The notes under the pieces are model-generated. The model was not told the origin of the DNA, made no database searches, and worked only from the letters and a program-made list of their open reading frames with translations. Positions 47,140 to 57,703 of a DNA stretch of 62,460 nucleotides are shown one piece after another. Source of the DNA: Zygnema cylindricum. Taxonomy: Eukaryota > Streptophyta > Zygnematophyceae > Zygnematales > Zygnemataceae. The position numbers and the translations under genes were made by a program. The stretch's first letter is position 1. Each line of letters begins with the position of its first letter. The DNA lies in NCBI GenBank assembly GCA_037447655.1, contig JBBHKE010001774.1:64001-126460 (forward strand), in the 5' to 3' direction.

Positions 47140-48771
47140 CTCCGGCACTCGCCTGGGCAGGAAGTGTGAGAAGGAGATAATTTGGGCGCCTCCCTCTCCC
47201 TCTCCCTCCCCCATGGCCTCGAGGGGCGCAAAGGGGTCGTTGAGTTGGTCAAAATATCTCGCCAATGATTGGTCCAGGTTGGAGAGAGGAGAGGGCCACC
47301 GACAAACCCGGTAGTCCATGCAAACCTGGGGGAATGAGGGGGAGGAGAGGAAGATAGTTTAATCTTGTGTGCCTATTATAAAGAGGAGAGCGAGAGGGGG
47401 AGAGTGAATGCATTCGCTTTGCCTATTAAAGAGATGGGGAGGGAGAGGGAGAAAGAGGAAGATAGTTTATTCCTGTGTGCCTGTTATAGAGAGGAGAGGG
47501 AGAGAGAGAGAGAGAAAATGTATTCGCTTTGCCTATAAAAAAGAAAGAGAGGGAGAGAGAGAGGGAGAGGGAGAGAGAGAGGGAGAGAGAGAGGGAGGGA
47601 GAGAGATAGAGAGAGAGTGAAAGAGAAAGTATCCCTCTCCACCTTGTCCACCGGGGGAATGCTGACTCCTTCGATGTCCTTCTCCCGATCAAAACTCTGT
47701 AAAGCCCCAGCTAGTAATCTTAGGCCTCCTTTCTCTCCCTCTCCCTCCCCCGCCTCTTCCTCCTCCTCTCCCTCCCTTCCCTTTCCCACTCCCTCTCCCT
47801 CTGACTTTTGAAAAGAGAAGTTCCAATAGTTCAAAAATTAAAGATACATATTCTGTTCTCTTACGCTCTTTCCATCCCTCTCTCTTTCCAGTCCACCTCC
47901 CTCTCCCTTCCCTCAGCCTTTATTTTCCCTTCCCTCTCCCTCCCCTCTCTATATCCCCTGCCCCTCTTCTCCTCCCCCCATATCACTTTGCCTCCTCTCC
48001 TTCGCCCATGACTTCCCCCCGACCCAAAAAAAGCGGAAAAAAAGGATCGATTAATAAAAAAAGGAACTGTTTTTTTTTTTACCTGGTGATGCCATGAATA
48101 AAGGGGTACAATCCATACTTCTTCGACTTTTCTCGGAGTTATATCGATTTCTAAATTTCGACAACACTCTAAAACTGCTTCCAATTTTTCACACGAGTCG
48201 AGGGATTCGTCATTTTTACGACACCACAAATCGTGATTTCCGGGCACAAAAAAAATGTTCGCAAACTTTTTTTTCAGGAGTCTAAGGGTGTTTTCGAGCG
48301 TCTGCTAGAGAAAGGAAAAGACGAAAAGAAATGGAAAGTGAAGATTAGCAAATGTAAGGAAATTGGCGGAAAAAGAGGGAGGAGGGAGGGGAGAGAGGAG
48401 AGAGGAGAGAGAGAGAGAGGAAGGTGTAGAAGAAACAATAAAGTCAGTGAGAAAAAAAAGTGGTGAGGGTTCATGATGAGGAATAACCAAAAGAAAAAAC
48501 AGGCAGGGGAGAGGAGGGAAGAAAGAAAACTAGCTATTTTGACTCTATTTTTCTGACAATTGACATTGAATGGCATTATAAAATTTTCAAAAAAGCTACT
48601 CTTAACTATTGTTAATGGCTAGCATGGACAAAAACCAGCGTAAAGTGGAAAACTAGTCTGAGCCACATTAATTCAAAATGGAGAAAAATTTCAAAGGTGG
48701 TTTTTCCGCGAGTCAATCTCATCTTTTATGTTTATATGATCCACGCCAATATATATATGGAGAGAAAGAGA

Positions 48772-48824
<53 letters not shown>

Positions 48825-49341
48825 AGAGTGGAGACGCCAATTTTATGTTCCACACTACTTAGGTTGGCCAGTGGTGGTAATCTTAAGGAAGTATTTACCG
48901 GAAAAAATATGAAGGATGAGAAAAAAGCCATATGGAATGCTAAAATGTCTTGGAATGTCTTCAAGCATCTTAAAAAGAATCACGAAAAAAAACCCAAAAA
49001 AGTTCCCAAACGAATTGCAAAAGAATCCCAAAAGATTTCCAAGAAAATCCCAGAAGATTTACAAAAAAAATCCCAAAAGAATTGCAAAGGTAGCAGGAAA
49101 AAATCCCATATAGAAATCCTGAAAGTATCCCAGAAAAACACCGAAAAAATTCCGAAAGAATCTTGAAAGAATCCTAAAACATTTTCGAAAGAGGCTGAGT
49201 GGTGGCCACCTGGAAGTCGTCTGCCACGTCACCCGCTACCAATAATGTGTCGGCGGAGTACTCATTCTGAGGAAGGGCTTCCAGCCACGTCAGATTTTCG
49301 GGACAGTCACTATGGAGGTCAGAAATGGCGTGTATCCGCAT
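47140..49341 (-). CDS. Calcineurin-like metallophosphoesterase, 3'-truncated
   Basis: Exons in order: 49341-49210, 48301-48083, 47696-47643, 47325-47140; 591 nt, 197 codons, every intron phase 0. Metallophosphoesterases hydrolyse phosphate esters using two metals. Seen: MRIHAISDLHSD (motif DxH), LLVAGDVADD (GDxxD) and FFVPGNHDLWC (GNHD), then VWIVPLYSWHHQ, SFDREKDIEGVSIPPVDK, DYRVCRWPSPL and AQIISFSHFLPRRVPE (the SHF histidine). The order matches plant cytosolic/plastid calcineurin-like proteins. The last exons with the GHTH metal-binding motif should follow the donor at 47139, but the DNA beyond is low-complexity and then copia, so the gene is cut. The start ATG is the first in frame and gives the family's usual beginning; an upstream exon is not excluded. 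Confidence 0.88.
47400..47625 (-). repeat. GA-rich microsatellite with duplicated segment
   Basis: Contains near-duplicates of a 60-90 bp unit with gtgtgcctattataaagagg and cattcgctttgcctatt, embedded in GA repeats in a metallophosphoesterase intron. Confidence 0.7.
48770..48826. repeat. (GA)n microsatellite
   Basis: Pure GA dinucleotide run in the first metallophosphoesterase intron. Confidence 0.95.
48960..49195. repeat. Degenerate minisatellite, unit about 18 bp
   Basis: Repeats of aaatcccaaaagaattgc-like sequence fill the 5' part of the first intron of the metallophosphoesterase gene. Confidence 0.65.
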
Positions 49342-49359
49342 GGCACTTGGTCCGATTTA

Positions 49360-49858
49360 GGGTTTGGATTAGGGTTGGGATTAGGAAAGGGATTAGGAAT
49401 GGGATTAGGATTCGGCTAAGGCTCTGTTAAAGGTTGGAGTTAGGGTTCAGATTAGGTTTGAGTTTAGTTAGGAAATTAGAGCAAGTTTAAGGGTTGAAGC
49501 GGTAAAACCTAAAATCTTGAATAAAAATAAATTAAGACTTATAATTAGGGGAAGAATTTCAAATGCAGGACTACGATTTCTAGGCTACAATTTGGATGAA
49601 AATTTGGTTTAGGGTTTGAGTCAAAGTTAGGGTTTGCAGTTGAGTTAAAGATATGGTAGTAGTGAAGCGTAGAAGAAAAGGTATAAAAGTTAAGGTGAGT
49701 GAAAGAGTTAGTGTTCGAGATAGGACTAAGCTTCACTAAGATTTCTAGGCTGAGAAGAAGGGAGAAAAGAGGAAGACGTAAGTAATATTAGGGTTAGGGT
49801 AAGGGTTAGGGTTAGGGTTAGGGTTAGGGTTAGGGTTAGGGTTAGGGTTAGGGTTAGG
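49360..49858 (+). repeat. Interstitial telomere-like repeats (TTAGGG)n
   Basis: A pure (TTAGGG) array of about 11-12 units at 49788-49858, preceded from 49360 by degenerate variants such as gggattagg and ggtttgggat. The unit is TTAGGG, not the TTTAGGG of most land plants. It lies upstream of the metallophosphoesterase start codon. Confidence 0.9.
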
Positions 49859-50008
49859 ATTTGGATTAGGGTTAGAAGTGAATTGACAAAACCCTAACGC
49901 TTGGACTGCAACGGGCTGTGAAACGGAAATACTTGAAACAGAATTGTCCTGTGTAAAAGGATTAATTAACTGCCAGTGTAACTGAGGGATTATAATGCTT
50001 TCATACTA

Positions 50009-50226
50009 CACAGCGAATCGCTTTTAAAGCTAATGTTTTTTTTTTGCCACATAAAACATCATTTCTCCGTACACACTTGTCGGATTGTGGATCTGACGGT
50101 TGCGATAGAAAATAAGATTCTCAGCTTCTGATTGGCGGTCTCAAACTGAAAATTGGACAAGTGTGTACGGAGAAACGATGTTTTAGGCGGCGAAAAAATT
50201 ATTAACAATAATAGCGATACACGGCG
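50009..50226. mobile_element. TA-flanked MITE with strong internal inverted repeat (218 bp)
   Basis: Ends TA-CACAGCGAATCGC and, on the other strand, TA-CGCCGTGTATCGC, like the MITEs at 2899 and 60065. Inside, 50052-50081 and 50156-50185 are inverted copies matching at 29 of 30 bases (core catttctccgtacacacttg), giving a stable hairpin. Confidence 0.65.
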
Positions 50227-50619
50227 TATCGTAGATTCACTATTTTAGTGAGACGTGGCAGATTTTGGTCCACTTCTCTATAAAGTGCTAACCGCTATTA
50301 CGGTAACACTATTTTCTGATATTTCGTGAAAACAATCTTCGAACAAATTTGTTTCTTTCCGACAATATTTATCTACTTGAAGATTGTACGAATCGTACTT
50401 TTAACTGCCACGTGGCATTTTAAAGGTGACGAAAGAATGAAAAAGGTAGAAAGGCGTCAACCGCTTTCCAACACACAATCCAAACAAACGAAAAAAGATC
50501 ACAAAGAAATGATGGAAAGAAACTCTTAAAAGGAAAAAAAGAAAAAGCATTTTTGAAAGGTGTTCTGGTTTTCCAACATCACAATATGCCATCCAAACAA
50601 AACAGTTGGAACAAAACAG

Positions 50620-50962
50620 TAGTATTGGGTATCGGGTAGTTTCATATCGCGATAATTTCGATATTCGATATATCGAATATCGATCGAGCAGATTCCTCGA
50701 TATACCGTACCGGGACCAACATAAATTATCGCATATCCGTACAGTCAGAGTACGGAAAACCGTACGAAAAAGAGTACGGGGAATCGTACGGATATTTTGC
50801 CCCCCCCCAACTTTTCATTTTCGATATATCGTCGATACGATATATTTGCGATATATCGCGATGATTTGAAATTCGATATATCGAAGCGATATATCGAATA
50901 TCGGGTACATTAAATTCGATATATATCGAATATCGGCAATGGGTCCTCGATACCCAACACTA
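50620..50962. mobile_element. hAT-like MITE with 8-bp target duplication (343 bp)
   Basis: Terminal inverted repeats TAGTATTGGGTATCG (left) and TAGTGTTGGGTATCG (right, opposite strand). Flanks are caaaacag and caaaacaa, a near-perfect 8-bp duplication as made by hAT transposases. The interior is rich in cgatatatcg and cgtacgaaaa. No ORF. Confidence 0.75.
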
Positions 50963-51573
50963 CAAAACAAAGTACAAAAGTGTACGAAAAAAGGATCGAA
51001 CTACAAAAAAATAAAACAGAAGTCATTCAAACTTTTTATTTCGTGCGCTTAGTGCGATTTAATGACAAATAGAAAGTAAAAAACTTCTTTTTCGTTTTTC
51101 TTCCACTTTTTCCATCGTGCATTCCTGTCCACTCATTCCTGCCTCCGTCACCACATTCAAATTTTACACCTTTTTTTTTGTCCTCTACTGCAGCTCCTTT
51201 CAAAAAGGCAGTTCTAGAGAATTAGCGTTCATAATTCTAATTTATGATATTATTGAATAGTGTGTGTATGGTCTTGTCAATCCGTACGAAATGAAACTTT
51301 GATAAGTAAAAAAGTACGAAACCTGGATTGAAATAATCAAGATAGCATGTAAATCTGCGCTTCGAATAAAAGATATAATAAGATAGTACCTGTTTTAGTG
51401 CAAAGATATGTGTGGCGTAATAATTATTCCCACGTACAACCAAATTAGAGTTATGGAAAAATTAGAGTCAAAGCACGCGACAGTGTACCATTTGTTGGAT
51501 TATGTACTTTTACCTATTTTACTGTGAATATCCTCATGGCAGATCTGTCGTACCAAAAATAAAATTAATGATC

Positions 51574-52310
51574 AATTAGGGTGAAGTTCCATTAGGATAT
51601 TCTGTAATTGTACGGCCAGCATTACAGAATGCTACATTTTGGACGAAGCTCCATTGCGCAGAGTCTGTAATCCACGTGCTCGAACTTGAGTGTACCACGT
51701 AAGTCAATATCGGATATTAAAAATCGTCAATGATTTTCACACCGACCAGAAATCTTCATTTGCGTACCATGCACGTGCGTACCAGGTCATCGTGCAACGC
51801 AACTTTTGTACTCTCCGTAGACGCCTTGTCAGATACCACATCATTTTTTTAGGTTTCCACTTTTTTCGCGTGATGAATGAGCGTTGCCAGAAATAGTGTG
51901 ACGAATGGGCGCTAACAGAAATAGCGTGACGAAGGCGCGTTACGACTTTTCGCTTGAATTTTTTGTTGGATTTTTCAATGCGTATATCGTGTGCAAAATT
52001 TTTTGATTTCCGTTGGTTGCCATTTTGACACGTATGCTTATTATCCAACGTGTCGCGGCTCAATTTTTTCTGTAATTGGTGATGTACCTCGCGAGGTACA
52101 TCACCAATTACAGAAACTTTCGGAGCGAATGCTTCGCGAAAAAATATCCAACGGTCGTTGTTAACTCCCAGACTTTTGGAGAATATTGGCAAGATTCTCT
52201 GTAATGTTGTTTTCCGCATAAAAACAAAATAAGAAGTACGGCATAGTACGGAGAGGTCCGAATTTCTGTAAAATTCCTCACTTTTCGTCTAATGGAACTT
52301 CACCCTAATT
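51574..52310. mobile_element. TIR DNA element (737 bp) with perfect 22-bp ends
   Basis: 51574-51595 and 52289-52310 are perfect inverted copies (core AGGGTGAAGTTCCATTAG). The minus-strand frame 52219-51737 (160 residues, basic, not recognised) may be chance or a decayed transposon protein. Also present are short tandem units with gaaatagcgtgacgaa at about 51885-51935 and a 50-bp palindrome. Confidence 0.7.
52067..52116. repeat. Perfect 50-bp palindrome
   Basis: Two 25-base halves with no spacer; the centre is tacctcgcgaggta. It lies inside the 737-bp TIR element. Confidence 0.95.
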
Positions 52311-52339
52311 AGAGTAAACTTCATTGTTGAAAGTTGAAA

Positions 52340-52434
52340 CAGCTCTCTCACACAAATTAGCGTTCATTACTCTAATTTATTTTTTTAGTTTTTGTACTCT
52401 AATTTTGTCATTACTCTAATTACGATTCGCGGTG
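52340..52434. mobile_element. End of a TA-flanked MITE next to the DUF1764 promoter
   Basis: attacgattcgcggtg followed by TA at 52435-52436 matches the MITE end consensus; aattagagtaatga-type words precede it. The other end was not located, probably because the 737-bp element interrupts it. It ends about 75 bases before the DUF1764 start codon. Confidence 0.45.
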
Positions 52435-52510
52435 TAGTCCTCCTAGCTGTCACAATTTTCTCTCTTTCCTCCGTCAGTTATTTACAGTAGTCTCCGAGAT
52501 TTCTTCTGTG

Positions 52511-52981
52511 ATGGAGAAGGGAGAGGTTAACCTTAAAATGGCGGTAGAAGGCTCACGTTCAAAGAAAAAAAAGGCGAACAAGGGTTCAACTGAAGTGAAG
52601 AAGATGGACGATGTCAAAGAGAAAACAACTGATACTGGTGGAAGTGTACAGCCTTCTTCTAAAGAAGAGATTGACAGCATTTTCTCTAAGAAGAAAGTTA
52701 TAAGCCCTTTGAATGGTAGTACAAAGGATATCGCAGACTCAGTTGAAGGACAAACAAGAGATAGTGAAAATGTAAAGAGTAAAGGTCGATTCACAACAAA
52801 GAAAGGGAGTTCAGTAACTGTCTCTATCTCTCAAAAAAGGAAATCTAGCGATTCTCAACCTAAACCTAAAAAACGAACTGCAGAAGGTTATGCTGTGTAC
52901 AAGGAAGAAGACTTAGGTTGGAATAAGAGAGATGCCGGGGGCACATCTCTCTGTCCATTTGATTGCGCCTGTTGCTTTTAA
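52511..52981 (+). CDS. DUF1764 family protein, single exon, 156 residues
   Basis: Starts at ATG 52511 and ends TAA 52979-52981. The N-terminal two thirds are Lys/Ser/Glu-rich and probably disordered (SRSKKKKANK), with an IDSIFSKKK motif at about residue 55 and a basic KRKSSDSQPKPKKRTA stretch that could be a nuclear signal. The C-terminus EGYAVYKEEDLG followed by GGTSLCPFDCACCF is the diagnostic DUF1764 ending with clustered cysteines. The family is conserved in eukaryotes and of unknown function. No introns, unlike its neighbours. It is convergent with the rhomboid-like gene. Confidence 0.93.
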   Translation: MEKGEVNLKMAVEGSRSKKKKANKGSTEVKKMDDVKEKTTDTGGSVQPSSKEEIDSIFSKKKVISPLNGSTKDIADSVEGQTRDSENVKSKGRFTTKKGSSVTVSISQKRKSSDSQPKPKKRTAEGYAVYKEEDLGWNKRDAGGTSLCPFDCACCF

Positions 52982-54040
52982 CTGTTAAAAAGACAATAGA
53001 AACTATTTTTCAGCTCCTAATTTAGCAATTTAATGTTCCTTGCCTCTGCTATTGCTGGAGATCGATGAAGCTGATTTTTCATCCTATCTTTTTTGTCTTC
53101 TGGTAAGTTCACCTCACATTTATTTATTTACTTATTTATTTATCGGTTTGAAGTTTCTCTTCTCGAGGCTGCTTTTATCATATCTCTTCCCTTGTAGATT
53201 TTAGTAATGTACTCGCTGACTTGAAAATGCTGATTTTGTTTGGCGGTTTCTGGTTAATAATTGGTTTGTTCGCGCAATGGTTTTTAAGACTTCTTATCCA
53301 TGTCCAACTCGAATCTTTGAGTCATTTTGCTCCTAACGCTTATGTAGCTGTTTGTCCTTTTGCAGATGATCAACTTCATTTTTGTTCTCATTGGAGAGGT
53401 CCCCTGCATCTGTTTTGAGGCCACCACTATTGTACGGACCAAAACAAGTGGGTGTAGTGCGTAAGATAAATGCAATACTTTAACTCGCATACGTAGGTTT
53501 TACAAAAAAACATTTTTTTAGGTTTTTGCCGTTTTTTATCTCTTTTTTTCTTTTGATTCGAAGGGGGTGAAGGTGGGGGACGCAAGAAAAGTCAGTCAGT
53601 AGGTAGGTTACTGGGAACTTGACTGTCTAACAAACCTTTTCCAAGTTAAACGATGCCCACCTTTTTTTCCAGATGAGGCTGTTACAGTACATTTGATATT
53701 GATTAATAAGGGTTTTATTTAGTTTATTGATCTACAGCCCATGTGTTTCACTGTTTCTTCTATTTTTTCTTCTGTCGAGGTTATGAAGCACGATTGTACA
53801 TAGTTTCTTTCTGAGAAGTGATCGATATATGAAAATAATCAAATGATGGCTACCGAAACCATGAAAACTTGTCTATGCGATATGTCTAACTTTTTATTCA
53901 GGTGTTTTAGTTTGGTAATTTTTCCCTAAAAGTTTTCTCGGGTGACTTATGAGTATAGCCCTGGTGTTGGTTGGTTATGTTCTGTTTGTATTTTTTAATC
54001 CTCCGTTGCATGAAGCTGATAGGGTAACTACATGAGTGAC

Positions 54041-54149
54041 ATTTACCCTCATTTTGAGGGTGAACGGTATAGGTGTAAGGTGAAGCATACATACGAGTGC
54101 TTAAAAAACTGTACCAAGTGTACAATTTACCCTCAAAACGAGGGTAAAT
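54041..54149. mobile_element. Small foldback element (109 bp) with self-complementary ends
   Basis: The ends ATTTACCCTCATTTTGAGGG and, on the opposite strand, ATTTACCCTCGTTTTGAGGG are inverted copies, and each end is itself nearly palindromic. Confidence 0.6.
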
Positions 54150-55369
54150 CCCGATTAGGACCTTCTGTTTAGTTTTAAAGTACGAACTATGAAGTAGTAC
54201 TTTGTTTTAGTCGTAGTACCAATTTTGGTACGATAAGATTTATTAACTGTTTCTTATCATTCATTGCTCTTCTGTCCGCTTGATTTCAGCAGATATTTTA
54301 ACATTGTTTAAATTTTTGAAAAGTGCAGTCTGTTTCTCCAACCAAAACAGACGTAACATAGGAAGAATAGTTGTGTGACATGTGGTAATAGTTCAAACTA
54401 GTACTATCACAGTACTATCATGACAGTACTGTCATGTTTTTGTTTTATGAGTGTAATTGCCCTATGAGCCAAACTGTTTGTACGAGTATATGGAGGATAA
54501 ATTTTACAGTAGCATTACTGTGTATGCAATGAACTGAAAGAGGGATGAGGGGATAAAAAAGATGAAAACAGGGACTAATTGATACCGCAGTATATGTTTG
54601 GCAGTTAAACTGCACTGCTAACTATTATTAGTGTCAAACATTTAGAACAAATACTGTCTCTTTTCAGATTGATTTTCATCTGTGATATCATGGTTGAAAA
54701 GGTGATATCACTTGCCTTCATGGTGTTATTAACTCTAATTTATGATTTTGTGTCAAAGAAACAGTCACAGTGATCAACCCTAATAGTGACGGGCAGTGTA
54801 GCTTTGTGGCTGCAATGGATAACTAATTGGACAAGTGCAACCGCAGTCAAAAGCAAGGTTATCTCATAGGTACAAGACAAGATGCAGGATAAATTAAAAA
54901 CCACGATGGTAAACCATCTGAGTCCAAGGGTACAAAAGGGGTGGCATGGCCGAAACTGAAAAACTATCAGCAGGGGAATAAAATAACAGCACAACAAAAG
55001 CAAAAAGTAAACAACAAGGAAAATAAAGGCACCCAAATGCAAAATGAAAAGCACGGCAACTGACAAAACCAAATCTACAACCCCAACCCCAACCCAATTA
55101 AATAACTACGAAGGCTTTTGTTTTATGTTATCAATTAGAGGGATGACCTTTTTTTCTTTTCAGTCTTTCTACTGAGCACAGGATCTAATAGTGAAGATAG
55201 GCGTTAGGCTGTTGCAGCAATAACGAGCCTTAATAAGTACTGAATTCACGCAGCTTCCCGTTTGTAGCAGATGCCGCTCGTTGACCATAATAAGAAGCCT
55301 TTCAAACTACAAATGACGGTTTTTATATCAAGAAATAATTTAAACCTATACACTCATTGATTTCATGTT

Positions 55370-56660
55370 AATGTGGCATAGAGTAAGAACAGCACTTGTG
55401 GCGTTTGTTGCATACTTGGAGGGTTGGTGCCTTATTGCCTCCACTCTAGTCTCTCGTTTTTCCGACGGGGATTACACTTGTTCATGGTGCCATCACCCCT
55501 TATGTTTCGGACGGTGTCTTCTCCTTCCGGCGGATCTTCTAGTTTTGCCACCCTTATTGCTAAGCCTGTTACACGTGCCCGAGAATCAATTTCTTATCTG
55601 ATTGCTGCCACCATTCGATCTGAGCTTCTCGAGACGCTTCGCTGTAATTCTTCACATACCCGGTTTCTCGCTTGTGGGGGCTTGGTTCTAGAGCTTGGCA
55701 ACACCTATTCTTTCCACTATGTTTCCCGCCTGCTCAATTCACCACGCGCTCAAGTTCAGTCTTGCCCTCCCTCATCCACCTTTGCTCGGCTCTCTCTCGT
55801 TTGCTCGTGCGACCGTGTCCTTCAACCGTGATGGTGTCCACAATTGATTCAGGCACATAATACTATTAGCGACACAATTGCAACTCCTTGCGACACACTC
55901 CTGCTTTTGAGGAGGATTTATTCTGTTCTTCAAGGGGTGTCACATGTAATAGATCATGGCGGATTGATATTGTTTTGCCCGGTGGTGATCATCATTATTT
56001 TTGGTGACATTGTTTTGTCAAACCTTGCCTCTGATTACATTTGTTCGTCAGCCGGCTCGACACATTAAAGTAGCCGCATGTGTCACTGGTAAGGAGGGCC
56101 AGACTATGCACACCGCAATGCTTACCTGATGATATTCCCCTAGCAGTTGAGATATCAAGTTCTTTGGGAGTTGCTTTTGGATGAGTTCCTCTATACGTTA
56201 TCTACATTTTTTCGGTAATAGTGGGCTTGGGATCCCACCCAATGTAGTTCTCTTTAATGTCAGTACATATTAGTGGCTTTATAACAATTGCAAGCTTCTA
56301 TCCCCCTTTGGATTTGCCACTATTGTCATCGATCGCCAACGTGCCCTTAAACTCTCTCGATGTGATCACCCGAACCTGAAGGATTTAAGGATTTTAGTAG
56401 TTTCTTAGCTATGTTGAAGGTCAACTAGGAGGTTGCTGATTTGAAAACTCCCTATTGCTTTGTTTTTGTGCTTATTGTCCCTTTCAATATCTTTTGTTGG
56501 CTTGTCCTTATTTGTGTGTCAGTTTCTTTCTTTCGACCTGTTTTTCCCTTTTCGGCTTATCTTAAATTTGCTTCTGCCTTTCTTGGTTTTTGCTCCCCTG
56601 TACTTGGATGGTTTTTTGTAACTCTGACATGGTCCCCCAAACTTGTATGCCATTGCCATA
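55370..56660 (+). other. GC-richer unidentified segment, possible decayed element
   Basis: Base composition differs from the AT-rich surroundings. The longest frame, 55424-55831, has no recognised domain, and other frames are broken. It could be an old retroelement fragment or a pseudogene; I cannot choose. Confidence 0.3.
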
Positions 56661-57703
56661 AAATTTTAGGCCAATTATAAAATTATCCTACTAACTAAGA
56701 TCATTTATTCAAACATGCAGATATCCTATTTCCAAACAACGTTTTAAAATCGAAGCATCATTTAATCCTCTGGTTGCATATGATAAAACCTGAATTAAGA
56801 CACTAATTTAAAAACCTTGCTCACTTTCACATCGCAACAGTTCGAGAGTAGCTATTATTGTCAGAACCAAAAATTTTGTAAAAGAGACAAAGAACCTAGC
56901 AAAAAGTGGTTGTTCCAAAATTCAAAACAAATACCATAATTTAAAAACGAAACAAAAAATGTCATAGAGAGAGAAAATATTGTCCATAACCTAAAACAAT
57001 TGGCACTTCAATAACGAACCTACATCAAATCGCCATTCTACAGACTCCAAGACCACATTATTTTGTGCTATGCCTTTGTGAAAACTTTCGGCCCTAATAC
57101 ATTTCTAATTTCCGCGAGCATTTCCACTCAGACTGGGAGCTTAAACGCTACTTTTTATGGTGCAAATGAACCACTCCTAACAACCGATAAATTTAACAAG
57201 TTCATAAAAAAGTGAAAAGCATTCATAAAAAAGCATTTCCAAAGACTGTGGATGAAATAGTCTCAACTATCCGACCTCATAAAACAAAAAAATGATAAAA
57301 AAACTGTACACCAATCAGTATTGAAGGATGGGGAATGCCTTTGAGAAGTAAGCATATGATAGTTTTTTTGTTCCCGATTATTAACCTAAGATTTGAGTAT
57401 GTTTGTATAAGCTCTTATACAAAACCAAGAAAAGTGATAGGAGGATAAGATTTGTGCTTTATTTTGCGAACTCATGAGTGGGACGTGTGACGGAAAAGGT
57501 AAAAAAGTAAACAAGAAAAAGGAATAAAGGAAAATGAAAACAAGAAAAAGGAAAAAGGAAAGGAAATTGGAAAAGAGAAAACGAAAAATGGAAAAGGAAA
57601 CAAGTGAAAGGAAAAAGGAAAAAGGAAAAAGATAGAAGGAAAGGGTCGATATACGGAACGGAAAATGGAAATCGGAAAACGACCGAATAATGGGTTTAGT
57701 TTT

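Larger units (their letters stand above)
52982..57703. other. Intergenic spacer, no gene recognised
   Basis: Holds the 3' flanks of two convergent genes, the small inverted element at 54041-54149, a GC-richer segment at about 55370-56660 that may be an old mobile element or pseudogene, and a purine-rich ggaaaaagg tract at about 57490-57680. Confidence 0.5.

Noticed and set aside
55424-55831. 135-codon frame in the DUF1764-rhomboid spacer
   Set aside because: No family recognised, neighbouring frames broken; kept only as an unidentified segment.
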